This document shows positions 49,593 to 63,600 of a DNA stretch of 64,000 bases, piece by piece. The stretch is taken from NCBI RefSeq assembly GCF_037975245.1, contig NC_092575.1, positions 13,499,001 to 13,563,000 of the forward strand, written 5' to 3'. The translations under genes and the position numbers were made by a program. The number at the start of each line of letters is the position of its first letter. The stretch's first letter is position 1. Below the pieces are notes generated by a model. The model was not told where the DNA came from and searched no databases. It saw nothing but the letters and a program-made list of their open reading frames with translations. Source of the stretch: Apostichopus japonicus. Taxonomy: Eukaryota; Echinodermata; Holothuroidea; Aspidochirotida; Stichopodidae.

Positions 49593-50480
49593 GGAACTCG
49601 TAGTAGTAACGAGTCCTTGCAAAGTTCCGAGTCTTTCGAAGCTCGCCTGGCCGAGAAGCGTTGGATGAGAAGCTACCGGTCATTCCTTGGAATATTACTT
49701 CTAATGGTTGACGAGTAAAACGAGAGAAACAATAGATTCCTCCGTTTTTTTCTTCCAATGCTCAAAAACATCTGCAGGCAGTTAGAAACATTGGTCTGCC
49801 TGACTAGAGAAATGTGTAGGACAATAAGCTGTGATTGTTCCTGGATTGTTATCAACAGTAGGTAGATGTCGATTCTACAACTACTGGACCCTTAAGATGG
49901 CATCGTTTAAGAAACAAGATTTTAAGTATGGATTCTTTATTGCTGTGGATGAATAAGAACATGTTGCAGGCCAGTTTCAGGAATGGATTGCCAATAACCA
50001 ATGGAGTACATAACAGTTCTCTCTGCATTTATATCTCTTGAGGTTTGCAGTAACAGAAAACATTTGTGTCTTCCATCAGGGATCTTTTTTAAGATAATAA
50101 TTATGTGATAAGCCAAAAGCTTTTATTTTGTTGAGTTTTGACATTTTCAAAAAAACATTTCAGGAGTATCAACTTTCACTTATCGGCAAAATGTCTGAGA
50201 TACAGAATATGTTTGTTATTTTAAATAATGCCATTGCTTTTGAAGAGACAATGTTCATTTTGGTGACATATTGCAAAATATCAACAGAGCTAAGTTATTC
50301 ATCGCTAAAAGGCTGCCAAAGATATCAATTTCAAAGGATAGCTGAGGTGAATTTATTGTTGACATTTACAAGACCATGCAGCCATCCTGGTGGAATTTTC
50401 ATTCAATTCTTACGTACCGTTTTTGAGATGTACTTTATTTGAAGTTTTGAGCGTTTTCCAACAAAACTGAGCTCTAAGCA

Positions 50481-50486
50481 AATAAA
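50481..50486 (+). promoter_or_regulatory. Candidate polyadenylation signal of PTRH2
   Basis: AATAAA followed by a TG-containing stretch, about 890 bases after the PTRH2 stop. It is the first canonical hexamer I noticed downstream. A later AATAAA at about 51143 is an alternative. Confidence 0.35.
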
Positions 50487-50499
50487 TGTGATATCATAA

Positions 50500-53400
50500 T
50501 TGCAAAACTTAAAAGAAGAAAAAAAGTGTTTCTAAAGGCTGATTAAAGAAAGCAAACTTTGGAAAGATACAAAGTTGTTTTGAACTTTGCTTGATTCAAA
50601 GAAATGACGACAAAATTCAGGGACAAGGTCAAGAGATTTCTTCTGGTAGCAATGTGACTTGGCAATGCTAAGACCACAAACGTTCTGTTACAGAGTAATC
50701 GAGTTGGACTGTTGGTGAGGTTTACTTGATTATTTAGTCTTATCTTTCAGCAATATGATTTGTATCAATGGTTTGATCAGATTCTCCCCAGAAAATGGGG
50801 TAGGTCTCGAACCAAAACACACTTCACAGGGAGTAATTTCTCTCACATTTTGCATGTGTGAAAGTTTACTAATCCTGGTAAGTTGGTGGAATAATTCGGA
50901 AACACAAAGTTCACACTTTCCTTCTTTCACAGTAGAATATTTTTTTTTTCTTAGCCGTTTCTGTAAATGCTGTAGATTAGAGCGGTAATTTTTTTCTTCT
51001 TTTAATGAAATGATTTTACAATTTGAAATTCGGTCATGGAAACTACACTGTCCATCAGAGTAGCTACGTTATGTAAAGACAATGCAAATTTAGGTATAAT
51101 ACTACCATACAATTAAAACTCCCATTGGAGTTGGGTCTTAAAATAAAATAACAATGAGAAAAGGACTGTATTGTGTTGTCCTTTACTCTCTTTTGTTCTA
51201 TTTCTTTCTAGGTCTGTGTGTTTTCAGTATTTTTACAGAATGGCCCTGAATTTTAATCTTGGACATTTTCAATATTACAGATTCAAAACTTTCTTCAGAA
51301 TACCAGGCTATGGCCTCCATAAATTTACCATCCTGCTGGTCTCGGGGTAATACATATTCATAATAGTCTTACCTTTAGGAGACCTGAGGGAAATAATCAA
51401 GGGGTCCAAAGGTCGAGGGGACCTCTAAGGTCAAGGAAACCACCACAGTCAAGGGGACTGAAGGTCTAGAGGCCTTGTCTGCAAAACCGTTTATAAGGTG
51501 GGTGTTTAATACAGCACTGATACTGATTTTTCCAAAATGTACCTTGTCCAGTCACATTTAGTTAGTCAATAGAAGGATTCAATACATGTCAGAAAAATTT
51601 TGTTTTTCTAAACAAATTTTTATTACAAATGATCTGTTATCCTTCTCCTTTGTCACATATGCGTCCATCATTCAAAACAAAAAGAGAAAAACAGAAGAAG
51701 ATACATACAGGAGTACTATTAGATAAGGGCAGAAAATAAACCCAAATTAATAAAATAGTACAAACTACAATAGAAGGATGTTTGATTCCAATAACAATTG
51801 ACAATTTGATTCCAATGTTCAAATCATTCATTAACCAACAAGGGAGGGGCATGTTGGCCAACTTCCCACATCCCCTTCTCACCACTCCCCCCCCCCACTT
51901 CCGTCACATTGAAATTACTTTGACCATGATCACACAGTTTACATATTATAGTATTTGTTTAATCTGGAAGATATATTAAACTGTAAGTAGGCTACACTGG
52001 AACTCCACTAACAATAACATTTTCTTAAGCACATTATACAAATGAAAATACATTTGCTCTTTATCCCATATTTCCCTGGCTCCCCCCCCCCAAATTGACT
52101 ACAAGGCTGTAGCCCCCACCGATACCTCCCCCCCCCCGATACCTCCCCCTCTCCTTAAGCCTGATTATCAGGGTTTGCTTCCCAATTTATAAATGATATG
52201 GCAACTTTTCCTGGATCCTTAGATCTAAATTTAACGACGAATTTTCAGTTTTCATACAATTTTGTTTGTGTCCCACATTTCCTTTAGTGTGCTGTTTCAT
52301 TAATGTTTGTGACTGTTTTACTTCATTTTCTCTCCAGAAAATACAGAATATATTACTGTCTGATCCGCCCATCATTGTATTTACTTCTCAGTCGGTCATT
52401 CAATTTTTGATCAAACTAATATAAAATCATAAATTATAAACGATAGAAATGAGCAAAGAAATTTTGAGGGCTAGAACCAGTGACCTTGGCCAGGGGGGGT
52501 AGGAGCCGGGGTCACTGGGGGGCATGTTTCCCCACTTTTTTCCAAAATAGCAAATGTGCACTCTACTGGCTAATAAAATGTGCCACTTTGATGAAGAACT
52601 GTCTTTTGGATATCTTAAGCGTTTGTTAATTTTAATATTTTATTTTAATTATTTATTTTTAGTCTGTACATGCTATTTTTACGGTAGCACGGTTAAAAAT
52701 AAACCATCTCAATAAATAGCATTTTGATAGCATACTAACACATCATAAATATTTAAGTGATATGGCCGGTGTGTAACGGTTTATAGCATAACGAGTGGTG
52801 GTTGTGGACTGAGAAAGTGCCCCCCCTCCTCACTTTTTGGAAGCTTCCTAGCCCCCTGATCACGACCACAAAACTAAGATCTGAAAAGCACAGTTGATAG
52901 AGAACAAGGCTTGTCATCCTGAAGGCACCGGTTCAAATATCCAACCTAGCCATAACAATTCTTTCTTTCTTTCTGCTAAAGAACTATAAAACCTATTATC
53001 TGTCAATCCATTTGACTAGGAACAAACAAAGTCCATAGTACACCCTACTAATGTGCCATGGATAATCTCACGTTGAACATGGTTGACGTCTTTTATCCGC
53101 ATTTCTCAATTTCTTACAAAATAGATAAAAACTATTCCATTGATGATGATGATGTGTTTAATATTTCACAATCCTGGCATTTCCTCTAAAGCTCTGGAAG
53201 ACATAATTGAAGACGTAACAGTAATATCAAATGCTATACACCTTCCTACTCGACATGTAACCACGGAAACGATTCAGAGCAATTACTACACTTAACCATA
53301 TAAAAACTTTCAATCCTAAAAATGGGACCATTTTCTTACAAAAAAGTTTTAGCAAGACTCAGGGTTTTCACCATCAATTTCCAGAAAAAAAGGGACAATT

Positions 53401-55833
53401 TTCTTCTGCATTATTATTATTAATAAGCTCTTTTGCAACAGATGACATAAAAGTGTCTTCATTCCCTTTTTGAGATGAAAAATAAGAACCAAAAAAAATT
53501 GCCTTTTCACTTTCCTATACATAAGATGTTCGGGCATCATCATCTGCGATTAAGCTTTCTAACATCATTCTTTCAGCTGGCTTCAAACCTTGATTCTTAC
53601 TTAAAATGCATTGCAGACCAAACTTTTAGAGATGAAAGTTAATAGACTGGTTTATTAAACATCGATTCAAGTCTTTCCAAAGTGACTATGATACACGACT
53701 GATATGTTTTAAGTTATTGGTTCACTCAGTAAAGAAATGTACATGTTGCATCATTTGAATTTTGACCTAGTCATCACAAACTTTAACAAATCACGACATT
53801 ACCAGCGATAACATTTGAAAGGCAAAATTCCTACCCCACACACCCTCCACCCCTGCCACACTGTACAACAGGACTGCCTACACTTGAGGCCCTACCTTAT
53901 GCTTGCCAAATAGCACAACATGTTGCCGAGATGTGAACCCTGACCAACCCAATCCCCCCCCTCCTCCCCACCACCCCAAAAGATAAATGTAGATTTGAGT
54001 GAAGATGGACCCGATCATTTTCCCTTTCTTTTTGACATTGTCATAGGTCTCTGGTTTATTATATTTCGTCGACATGAAACTTTCTGTAATTCTATCTTAG
54101 CGTATAGTTTAATTTCAAGGCTAGTTGAGAGGTAGATGATAAAACTGTATGAGTTCACTAACTATGAGTGGTAACTTTGCGATACTAAGAGCAGAAGTGT
54201 TCTTTTTAAAGGACGGGGGTAATGACGATCCCTATGATGTTGCACTGTGGTTTACTTATATCCAAATTATACATGTCAATGTTGGGAGTCAAAAATGGTC
54301 GAAGCAAGGAAAAACTTCCCTAACTTCGTTCATGCGTTGAAGTCTACTGGAAAATATTGGTACTTGGGCGAAATAATTCCCCCCAAAAAAAGAGTCTCCG
54401 AGAACAAATTTTCGCATTTTCTTGTTTCACTAAGGCAATTTTACCGTTTATGTTCAGGCTCTTTAGATTATAATTGCATTTGAAGAAGTGTTTACAATTT
54501 GACTCACAAAACACTGCTACTATAGTGTCTATCGGTGCAGCTACATATGTACAACACAGTACGAAAATTTAGGGGACACACAAAGTTGCCGTACACCACA
54601 TATAACATCTTCAGGGTAAATTTTTAATGGTCGTCAGAGACGACCAAGTTTCTTTCAGGACAACTACAATCAACTTTGGAGGTCGTCTCACAAAAGAAAC
54701 TCAGATTGCATCGTGATACATTGTTATCGCCCCCCATCGCTTAACCGAAATAATACCATAATAACGGAAGGTCAATGATCCACCCGAATGGGAGTTCTAC
54801 TGGTCCAAAGCTGGTGTTCTATACTTCTATCTTATAAAACCTACACCTCTCTCCTACAGTGTACAAACTGATCATCCTTTGTTAGTTTACTACATTTCTT
54901 CGGACGACCGAATTGACTGTTCGGAAGAAAACAAATGGTACGGTCTTATTGTCCTCCAGCAAAAACTCCATTATAATTTGCCCTGAGCAGCATCATCATA
55001 GCAAAGACAGATATAAAATCTTTCACCGGCACCAAATAACGATACCAACAGAAACAACAAACAAACAAAAGACATTCCTGGATCTCGTTACGGTAACTCT
55101 TGACACAACGGACAATCCAAGGACAAATGAGAGCTTCAATGCCTATATATTTGCTGCTTTGAACAAAATTCTTTCCAGGTGTGCACCTCTTCTTCCATGT
55201 GACACACAGAAAGGCTTAAAATTTGAGTGGAAATTTTCTTTCTGGCTCCAACCTTATGTCTTCAATTACTAGATGTTAAGTCAACTTGTCCGTTCAAAAC
55301 CACCTGGGAGTCGTTGATTATGCTGCGTCCCGAGGGAAATGCTCGTCAAATATTTCAACTTATTGACGGACGTACTGACAGCTTTCCAATTTCGCGGCGA
55401 ATCCAGTATTGGTGTATTGACTTTCAAACTTCTCTGAATGTTTAATACAGATTAAAAAAGAAATTTGCATGAAGAAGTCAGGTTGCAATGGAAACTTGCT
55501 GGGGTAGGGTGAGGTGAGGGGGGTGTGGGTATAGTAATCTATAGCTTAACACATCATGAACAAGTAACTTATATTTTGCAGATTGAAACTTCACACACCA
55601 TTTCAAAGAAAATGAAACCTCAATTATTGCCAAGAAACTCAGATCAGTTTTTGAGTGGACCAAAAAAAAACCTTTGACGTGAAGGGACAAATAGCCACTT
55701 TCTTGTTTCGTTCTATTCTCGTCCACTTTAAGACCATCTTTTAAGATTCTTCCACTAACAATCTGTCCTCATCTTCCAAAGAGTAAAAAAAATTCTCCTC
55801 CTAAAATGATAAAAGAGCCTAAAAAAAAACTTG
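50500..55833. other. Intergenic region between two convergent genes
   Basis: No supported gene. Frames up to 119 codons (54913-55272) have no domain or splice support. Features seen: a perfect hairpin TGGTCGTC-AGA-GACGACCA at about 54628-54646, several C runs (about 51888-51897, 52083-52091, 52128-52136) and G/C-rich interspersed patches near 52490-52530 that may be transposon remnants. Confidence 0.5.
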
Positions 55834-58800
55834 TCACAGATTTGGTAATAATTCTTGTTTACTCTGGAGCAACTCTGACAGTTCTTTCAAAGATTCTTGG
55901 TAACTCTCGGAGACTGTCGCCCACAGTTCTGATTCACCTTCGGCAAACTCTTCACTCTACGACAGAAAAAAGAAAAAGAAAAGCATATCAAATTCATACG
56001 TAAACCTGTCAAGTCGTAAAACTGATGGATACTTCCAAGGAATTTTCCTGGAAAAATGGAAGGCAGATTTATCATTTTTTTGCATCGCTTCCAAATGAGG
56101 CCCTCCCCTTACAACCATCTCCTGTTCTGCAAATTTGATAACCTTTAATGCTACCGAATTTAACTTCCAACTTTTTATTTCTAGCTGGAAATGCTTATCT
56201 TTAAGCTGTACTGAGGGGTACTACATAGAAACAGAAACAAAAGCTGTTATATCACTAACCTGATCCCTAGAATATGTCAAGGTTAGCTGGTTCTTGTCCA
56301 GTGACTTTGCATTAGACTCTAGTTCCCTTATAGCAGTCTGCAATCCTGCGATAATCTGGCCAATATCCTCTACCATAGATTGAAATGTGCCGATGCACTC
56401 TGGCTGTTAGGGTCAAAAGAGAATAGAATGCAATAAAACCAAAAGCAGACTGACTTTAGCAGCGAAAAGGAAACTTGGAAAAATAAAACCTGGAAACATT
56501 TCCCTGCCATTTTTTACATTTGAATTGAACAGAATTGGGTGTGAGCTTTATTCAAATAGTATGTAAGGTTCTGTGGCTTCAGGAAGGGGGTTGGGTGGGG
56601 GGAGGGTTGGTTGGGGTGGATAAGAAAGGCACCCTAAGGAAAGAAAGGATTAACAGGGATCTATTCAAGCTTAAACTTGAAAATTCCCAAAGCTGGATAA
56701 GATTACAGTTAGCTTTAAACAACTACATTGTGATTGCAACAGCAACATCTTAACTTAGATCTACTTGTTGAGGTTTTTCAAGTACATCCAGATCACATAG
56801 AATTATGAAACAGGCTTTAATCTGGGGCATGAGAAGGGAAATAAGAGGGGACTTCAAAGGGTGTTCACTATTTCTAGAGGGGCGGGGGGGGGGGGGGTAA
56901 AAGGTATATATATATTTATATACTAGGATGAAATAACGTGTAAAAGTAAGTTGGCCTGACGTTTCGATCCTAGCAGGATCTTCTTCAAAGGCTAAATGAC
57001 AAGTAACAGTAACAGAAGGGACAAAACCACATACAAAATACAGACAGGTTAATGAGCAAGGTGAACACAAAGAGATGGATGAAAGGGGATTAGTAGACAA
57101 GGGATGGAGAGAAGAAAGAAGGAAACCAACAGGGGAAGAGGAGAGGTAGGAGATAAACAGTGGAGGGGATTAAGGGAAGGGGATAGGGAATAAACTGGAG
57201 AAGGACAAAGACAGAAAGGTGTGGAGAAAAAAGATGAAATAAAAGATGAAATAACATCTGCATGTGTGCATCATTCGTGAAACTTAAGTAGATCGTTTGC
57301 AATGATACCAACATCAGACATGACTTCAGCAATCTTACCAATGGTTTCGGTGTGTTTTTCTTCTTCTTGTTTCTCTTTGATATTTTGTTCTTCAGTCCCG
57401 ATAGATTTCTACATGCAATACCCAACAGATAAACCAGGTAGACCGACGTCTGAAAAATCAATCAATCAATACTGCAATAAATCTACTAATCAAATTGAGA
57501 AATTGATTTCACACCTCTACAAGCTTTCACAGCTATTAATTATATAAGAATTGGGGGCAATCAAATCAAATATGATGGGGCAATAAAAATGTGCAAAACA
57601 GATGACAAGGAACTTAACTACTCTGACATACGCTCTTTATTTGGCTACATTACATCATTAAACGACAACAACCAGGCGGTTGAACTTCTACAAAATGAAT
57701 GCCGATGGAAACCGTCACAAGAGAAAAGGCTCTTGGGTACCCTTGTGGTTAAAATAGATTGATCACTGGGTACCCATTGATTCGACGTAATGAACAAAAT
57801 TTAACCGAAAGTGGAGCACAATGTTTTAACCAAATGTATCTTTGTTATATTAATTTCTGGTCCAACTAGACACAGTTTTACACTGGGCAGTAATTTTGAG
57901 GGTCAATCTCCCCAGATTCCCGGGTACCAGTTCCTATCGCAATTAAGAAGGCACACCCCAAGCATTTAGAGCAAATTGCTAACAGTTATCAAAAGAACTA
58001 TTCCGGACGCTGTGACCATTCAAATTATTTCCGGACCTTCAGGAACGGTCAAAATGAGACAATTATAAGGCTGTGCATGTGCTGGCAAAATGTTTTGAGG
58101 GCGGCATTAACGTCGTTCTTGGGGAGATGAGATTAAACGACGACCAAGTTTGGCATTTCTTTGCATGCGGGGGCAAGTCTGACAACCGGTAAAGACGGTC
58201 GCTAAATATTCAAGAAGAGTACCTCTGTAAGTAGAGTTAGTTCTGTCAGGACTTCTCTGTCCAGGACTCTCTTCTCCCCGTCGTCTCTGACAAGGCCTCT
58301 TCTGCTTCTTTTTAAGGATTCTGGGAGAGACAGATATCAGGATACGACATGGATAGTGGATACGACATGAAAAGCAGGGGTACCTTGTTTTACACCATAG
58401 ATTGGGATTCTCTTCGTAATAGTTGGCACAGCTCTGTGGTGAAATACTTTTGTGAAAGGTAAACTTCATTACGATCATTGAAAAGGACGTCAGGCAGGGG
58501 TGTGTAGCGGTACAAAAGCCATGCCGACAAATTAATAAAAATTTCCTTTTAAAGTTAGGACAACAATATTGAAAGTGTGCTCTTTTTCACTGCTTTAATT
58601 AATTATATCTTTATTACACCCATATGAACTTGTTTAATGGTGCATTATAATAATGCCATCTTTTCAAATTAGCCACTGTTCACGGATGTCTGTGCTTGTG
58701 AAGACAGAGAAAACATTACAGAAAAGATTCCAAAGAGCTGCATGTGAACTATTGAGCCTGTCAATCAAACATTTCCAACTGTTTACATTGTTAGCGGATT

Positions 58801-60885
58801 TGCCACTTCTTGGATTAAACTAATACTTCATAATGAAATCAAAAGTGATATTTTTTATCCTTTCTGATAATATTCCACTGGTCAAAAAATAAAGCTCTGT
58901 CTCTCTTACCTTGCAGAGTATTCTTAAGTTTCTCACAATGTTTACAAAAACTGTCCTGAATTGACTGTGATGATTCATCTGAAATATGAGGGGGAAAAAA
59001 ACTTTTTTCCAAATTGATTGATAATTATCCCAGTCGGTTTGTCATTGTTCATTTACTAACAAGTAAAACAAACACAGAGAAACATGGTCTTGATGAATTT
59101 GAAGTTGGAACAGACTGATTATAGCCAACAAATAATATGTGCCATGCTAATAATATATAAGCATGGGCTAAGAGCATGATCAACAATACCATTGGCAGGA
59201 TCACAATCATTACATGCAGCCCAATGGCGGAGAGTGACAATGGAAAGGAGGTTACATGGCTTTAAAATTCTACCTGAACATATATGCTTAGGATTAATTC
59301 TTGTTTCATTTAACGCAAGTAAGGGGACTGCCATCAAATTAAGGGAACCACATGAAAATTGTGATTTTTGGTTGCGGGAACAGCTGGTTTGGCGAGAATA
59401 AACTTAAAAATAAATAATTTTTGAATTTAAAGTCACAAACTAAACCCAAAAACTTTTGCTGCAAGAGAAGAGAACTCATCAGGGTTAACTTCATGCTAAG
59501 GGACATACCAATAATAAAGTAAAATGAAAGTGTCATACCAGTAAAATTAACTAAAACATAGCAAGCAAGTACAATCATAACAGTTGTTCTGGATAACAAC
59601 ATTGAAGTCATCTGGATCAAGATTATATGCTCAGTGGGGTACCACACTTGTCTTCAACGCATCTTCAAAATCGAGTAAAGATGTATTTCAATGGCACTGA
59701 TTTTCCAAGAATAATTGCAAAATTGAAGAAAGATCAGGCCAGACGTAAAAGTATTTATCTAGGCTGTTAATTTTGGTCGTTGAGAAAAAGATATTACAAG
59801 TAGCATGCATCTGAACATTGCTGTTGTCCATATTCAAATAGTATAAATAAAGATGCAGGATGCCATGTCATTGACACTTGGGACTCAAACCACTAATCCT
59901 GCTCTTCACTAGCAGCAACTGTTCAACTTTTCAAAGAAGTTGTTCAAAGGATAGTTATTTATGAAAGTTTATCTTTTCTTTCCCTAACGACTGATATGCC
60001 AACAACAGCAACAGTGATGATAAAAACATATATAACTTTGTAAGATCAACATTCATATTTGAAATTGAAGGGTTGCTGAGACTCGCTTCAAATCAATCCT
60101 CCTACCTGCGACGGCCTCGTTGATCTTGTACGATTCCTGCACCAGGTGAAAGCTAAGGGCCATAACGGTGCCCAGATTGCCATCCAAATATTCTATTGTC
60201 AAGGGAGTGGGTGGTCCCTGAATGGGAAACTGGAGTCAAAAAAGCCAAGAAAGAATTCTGTAACATTTCTCTAAAAGGAACTCGCAAAATACTCCAACAA
60301 TTACACGATATAAAGAAGAAACGAACGTGATACATAAGTTGTGCAAGCCATGGCAGGGATTGCCCTTTCTTATTTTCTCAGTAAAATGACCCAAAAAATA
60401 TTGGACTCTGTGACAGTTTTCTCCGATCGGTATTGCACGGTAATTGGATAGGTATTTACTTATGTCTCTGAGAGACCCCCCACAAACAAATCTGCATATT
60501 TACATTGGACCATTTTACAAAAAAAATTTACAACACAAAAATAAATGAACAAATTCACTAAAAAGGAACAGCTAAGTACTAAACCCCTAGCAATATCTTA
60601 AAACAGCTTGGTATTCTTGTTCCTTGTTCTGGACATCATTTTTTTTGGGGGGGGGTGGATTGGGGAGGAGGAGGAGAGGGGACAGTGGTCGTTCTTAGAC
60701 AGAAAAGTGGTAATAAGTTTCTTTGAATACCTAACTAGTATGGTACTTTGTATGCTTTAAATCTGTACTTCAGTGAGGATGATGAATTTGGGGAGGAGGA
60801 GGGGGGAGCAAGAGGTCTATCTGTGTCCCTTTGGGAGGGGAATCATAGGAGCAGGTGCTCTTGGCACAGTGGAGTAAGGATCCGG

Positions 60886-60922
<37 letters not shown>

Positions 60923-63100
60923 TATTTTTTAATAAAGAAGACTTCATGATAATAAGAATCTTACTTTCTGCCTTGTCTCTTGATCTTTGCTACAAGCTTG
61001 CAGAAGGTCCTCAAAGTTTTGCAGCAGGGATTTTCCACTCTCTTTGGCGTTGTAGTTATCCCCTTTGTTATCGACTACGTTCTTCTCCCTGTTATTTTGT
61101 GATTCCGTCAGTGCGTGGGTGGACGTCTGCGGCTGCAGGTCTATCGATACTGCCAATAATCTTAACAGGTAATCTCTCAGTTTCACCCAAGAAGTCTCTT
61201 GTCTCAATGATACAGCTTTGTCATCAGCGCTCATTTGCCTGAAGAATGAGGGACGTGAATACCGAGATGAAAGGATTGGCAACGTTTTACAAAAAACTGT
61301 CTTCAAGTTGCACTTCTTGCGGTGAGGAGGAGGGAGGGGGAGGGGCAGTTCTGGGCATCCTCTATATGATCAGCTTACTGTTCACATTACTTTGCACTTT
61401 TGTCCAGGAGGACAACCATGTATACTTCTGGGGCAGGGGAGGGGATTTCAGCCCACTCCAGAAAAAAATCAGCCCCACCACCACCCCCCCCCCCCCTCAC
61501 TGGCAGACAGAATATTATAACAACAACGAGTCCTATTGTACAGTACATATTGTTTCAAAAGTTGCAAAATATAGCACCATTTTGCATCTAAGCACCCCCC
61601 TCCAGTTTTACAAAATTCTTTATACATCCCTCCTCTTCTTACACCAATCCCCCAGGATGACTTCAGACCATAGCCCTCCAGCATTACAAAGAAAAAGAAA
61701 GGTGGTTGCACCCTTGAACGTTACTCACCTATGTGGAGGATTCCAAGACACCATGATATTAAGATCTCGCTGATCAGTCACCTTGTCCCACTCTGCTGTG
61801 CCTAACCAGGAGGAAAATTACAAAAATTTTCATTGCTTCAAAAAAAAAATGAAATCCATTTTACTTATTATTATCATTAAGTAGTGATTCTTTCTTGATT
61901 GCATTTTTTTCCTTTGTTCTTTTTTCTTTTCTTCTTCCTCTCACTTATCCTTTGTATTCTTTCGTTTGATGTTTTTGTAAAGGGGCGAACTGCTCGTAAA
62001 AAGCTCTGCTTCTTCAGTCCTCCTCCCCCTCCTTGTAATTTAACTATTCACCATTGTATTTATATTATGTGGAAATAAATCAAACTCAAATAGAATGTGA
62101 AATGTTAGGTATACAGGAATTCTGGCTGTCTCCACCTTATCAGGCTAACTTGTAAGGGTATGTATCCGATAGAGAATGCATTCCATGAAGAAAAGAACAC
62201 ACTTCCTTCGCAAATATATATCCGTCACAAGGAAGAGCAATTTCCTATGGATGTATCCTAGCAGGCAAGTGGATAATTGGGGTGCTGTATCAAACAGTTC
62301 GATTAATTATGCAAAACAAACTTAGCAGAGAATTCTCCACAACAGAATAATAAGTATGCTGCACTAGCACAGGAACTAGCACAGGGCTAGAGGTGACCCT
62401 CTTTACATCACTTGTTCAAAAAGGGGGTTGGTAATTACCTTGATCGTATCACTTACCCTTCCCTCCCCTCAACCCACCCCCATTCTCCCCCTGCCATCCT
62501 CCAAAAACATACCCAAACCATACTTTGTCAGCAACCCCTCATTTTCCATGACCAATCTGAACTCAATTGACTGGAAAATACTGTTACTTGTTACCAATAA
62601 CACGTTTGCCATTTCAGATATGAAAACTACGGTGTCCTGGATGACAAATCTACCTTGACTTGGTTAAGCCATTGTTTGATTTATTGGTATTCCATAGACT
62701 TCCCATACCACCTACTAATGACCAATAGACCACAGCACTCATAGAAAACAACAAACAACACATCTGACAGACTGACTGTCTGTCTGTCTGTCTGACTGAC
62801 TGACTGGCTGACTGACTGACTGACGGCAATAATATCATTAATAATCCATATGTTAGATTTGTGTAACAAAATATGTCATGATTTTTGTTCACTCTCATAT
62901 TCTTCACTAAATCCCTATTGAGATATTGCAGTAGCCAATCAACTCATAATGAAATTAAGTACAATGAAAGGAAAGACATCAGAAGGGTTAAGATTTGGAT
63001 ACACGATAATGGAAAATGGCAGTAGACAGTGTAAAGGGGCCTACCTTGACTTGGGTCAATCTCCATATTGCGTACAAATTCTGTGAAGGATTTGCCTTCT
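55834..63100 (-). CDS. Unidentified coiled-coil protein, last seven exons (5' part outside window)
   Basis: Exons in transcript order: 63045-63100, 61729-61801, 60965-61238, 60106-60217, 58910-58978, 56260-56399 and 55834-55956 (stop). All junctions are GT-AG and the phases (1, 2, 0, 1, 1, 0) agree at every step, giving 281 complete residues. Visible content includes EGKSFTEFVRNMEIDPSQ, TAEWDKVTDQRDLNIMVSW, an SWVKLRDYLLRLL helix, a polar Asn-rich linker, SLLQNFEDLLQACSKD, PLTIEYLDGNLGTVMALSF, and a long heptad-like stretch from about KLKNTLQECIGTFQSMVEDI to AIRELESNAKSLDKNQL. The protein ends SELLQSKQELLPNL. I do not recognise the family. The helical character suggests a scaffold or complex subunit, but that is a guess. 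The gene converges on PTRH2. Confidence 0.8.
56940..57010. repeat. Interspersed repeat with palindromic GATCCTAGCAGGATC core
   Basis: CCTGACGTTTCGATCCTAGC is followed by AGGATCTTCTTCAAAGGC. I know the core (flanked by GACGTTTCG and CTTCTTC) as a widespread invertebrate repeat motif, possibly linked to retroelements. The link is not established from this sequence. It lies in an intron of the minus-strand gene. Confidence 0.5.
60891..60918. repeat. (GA)14 microsatellite
   Basis: An uninterrupted GA run about 45 bases downstream (in transcript sense) of exon 60965-61238 of the minus-strand gene. It forms a CT-rich tract in the transcript near the donor site. Confidence 0.95.
62766..62825. repeat. 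(CTGT)n/(CTGA)n microsatellite
   Basis: A run of CTGT units followed by CTGA units with one CTGG interruption, in an intron of the minus-strand gene. Serine/glutamine-rich frames on the minus strand come from this repeat. Confidence 0.95.
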
Positions 63101-63144
63101 CTGTATCAAGAAAAGTAAAAATGATATTAGGTACAATCAAAGTT

Positions 63145-63600
63145 TTTCTCATAAAAAAAAAAAACTATTTCATAAAGGAATACTAAAAGTCTGAGGATTA
63201 CATCAACATTTTTATTTAGGGACAGAAAGCCAGAAAGACAAATGAAAGATTTCCTTCTGTTTTATCCAAACAAACTTTCCCTAAATGTATCTGCACATCA
63301 TCGAACACCGGTAAACTCAAGTAATTTCACTCCATAACCTGGATCAAAGTATTTCCTTATAAAAAAATAATTTAAGAAAGTATTCCTAACAGTTTGAGGA
63401 TTACATCAACCATTTTGGCAAAAAAAAATCATTTGTTGCCATGGTTGTCATGGCAATACCCAAGCTGCAAATACAGGGACAGAAAGCCAGAAGAAAAAAT
63501 TAAGGAGTTCCTTCTGTTTTACCCAAAACGTTTTACTTAAATAAACCTGCACATCAACTAATACAGGTAAATGTTATCCATGTTAACTAAAGTAATATAT
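63145..63600. repeat. Diverged tandem duplication, unit about 230 bp
   Basis: Shared landmarks appear twice in order: TGAGGATTACATCAAC, GGGACAGAAAGCCAGAA, TTCCTTCTGTTTTA and CTGCACATCA, at about 63195 and 63398 onward. The second copy carries an extra segment of about 45 bases (CATTTGTTGCCATGG and following). It lies in the intron upstream of the first visible exon of the minus-strand gene. Confidence 0.75.

Noticed and set aside
54913-55272. 119-codon plus-strand frame
   Set aside because: No recognisable domain, no neighbouring exons, and composition like the surrounding intergenic DNA.
57276-57443. Coding-like minus-strand frame (KSIGTEEQNIKEKQ to LLKFHE, stop) between exons 58910-58978 and 56260-56399
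   Set aside because: Its acceptor is weak and its frame does not join in phase to the preceding exon: an in-frame stop arises in either acceptor choice. The exon pair without it joins perfectly into a continuous coiled coil. It might be an alternative terminal exon, but the sequence alone does not support that.
58107-58478. 123-codon minus-strand frame with Cys-rich start
   Set aside because: It lies inside an intron of the minus-strand gene. Possible splice sites give short, out-of-phase pieces, and no domain is recognised.
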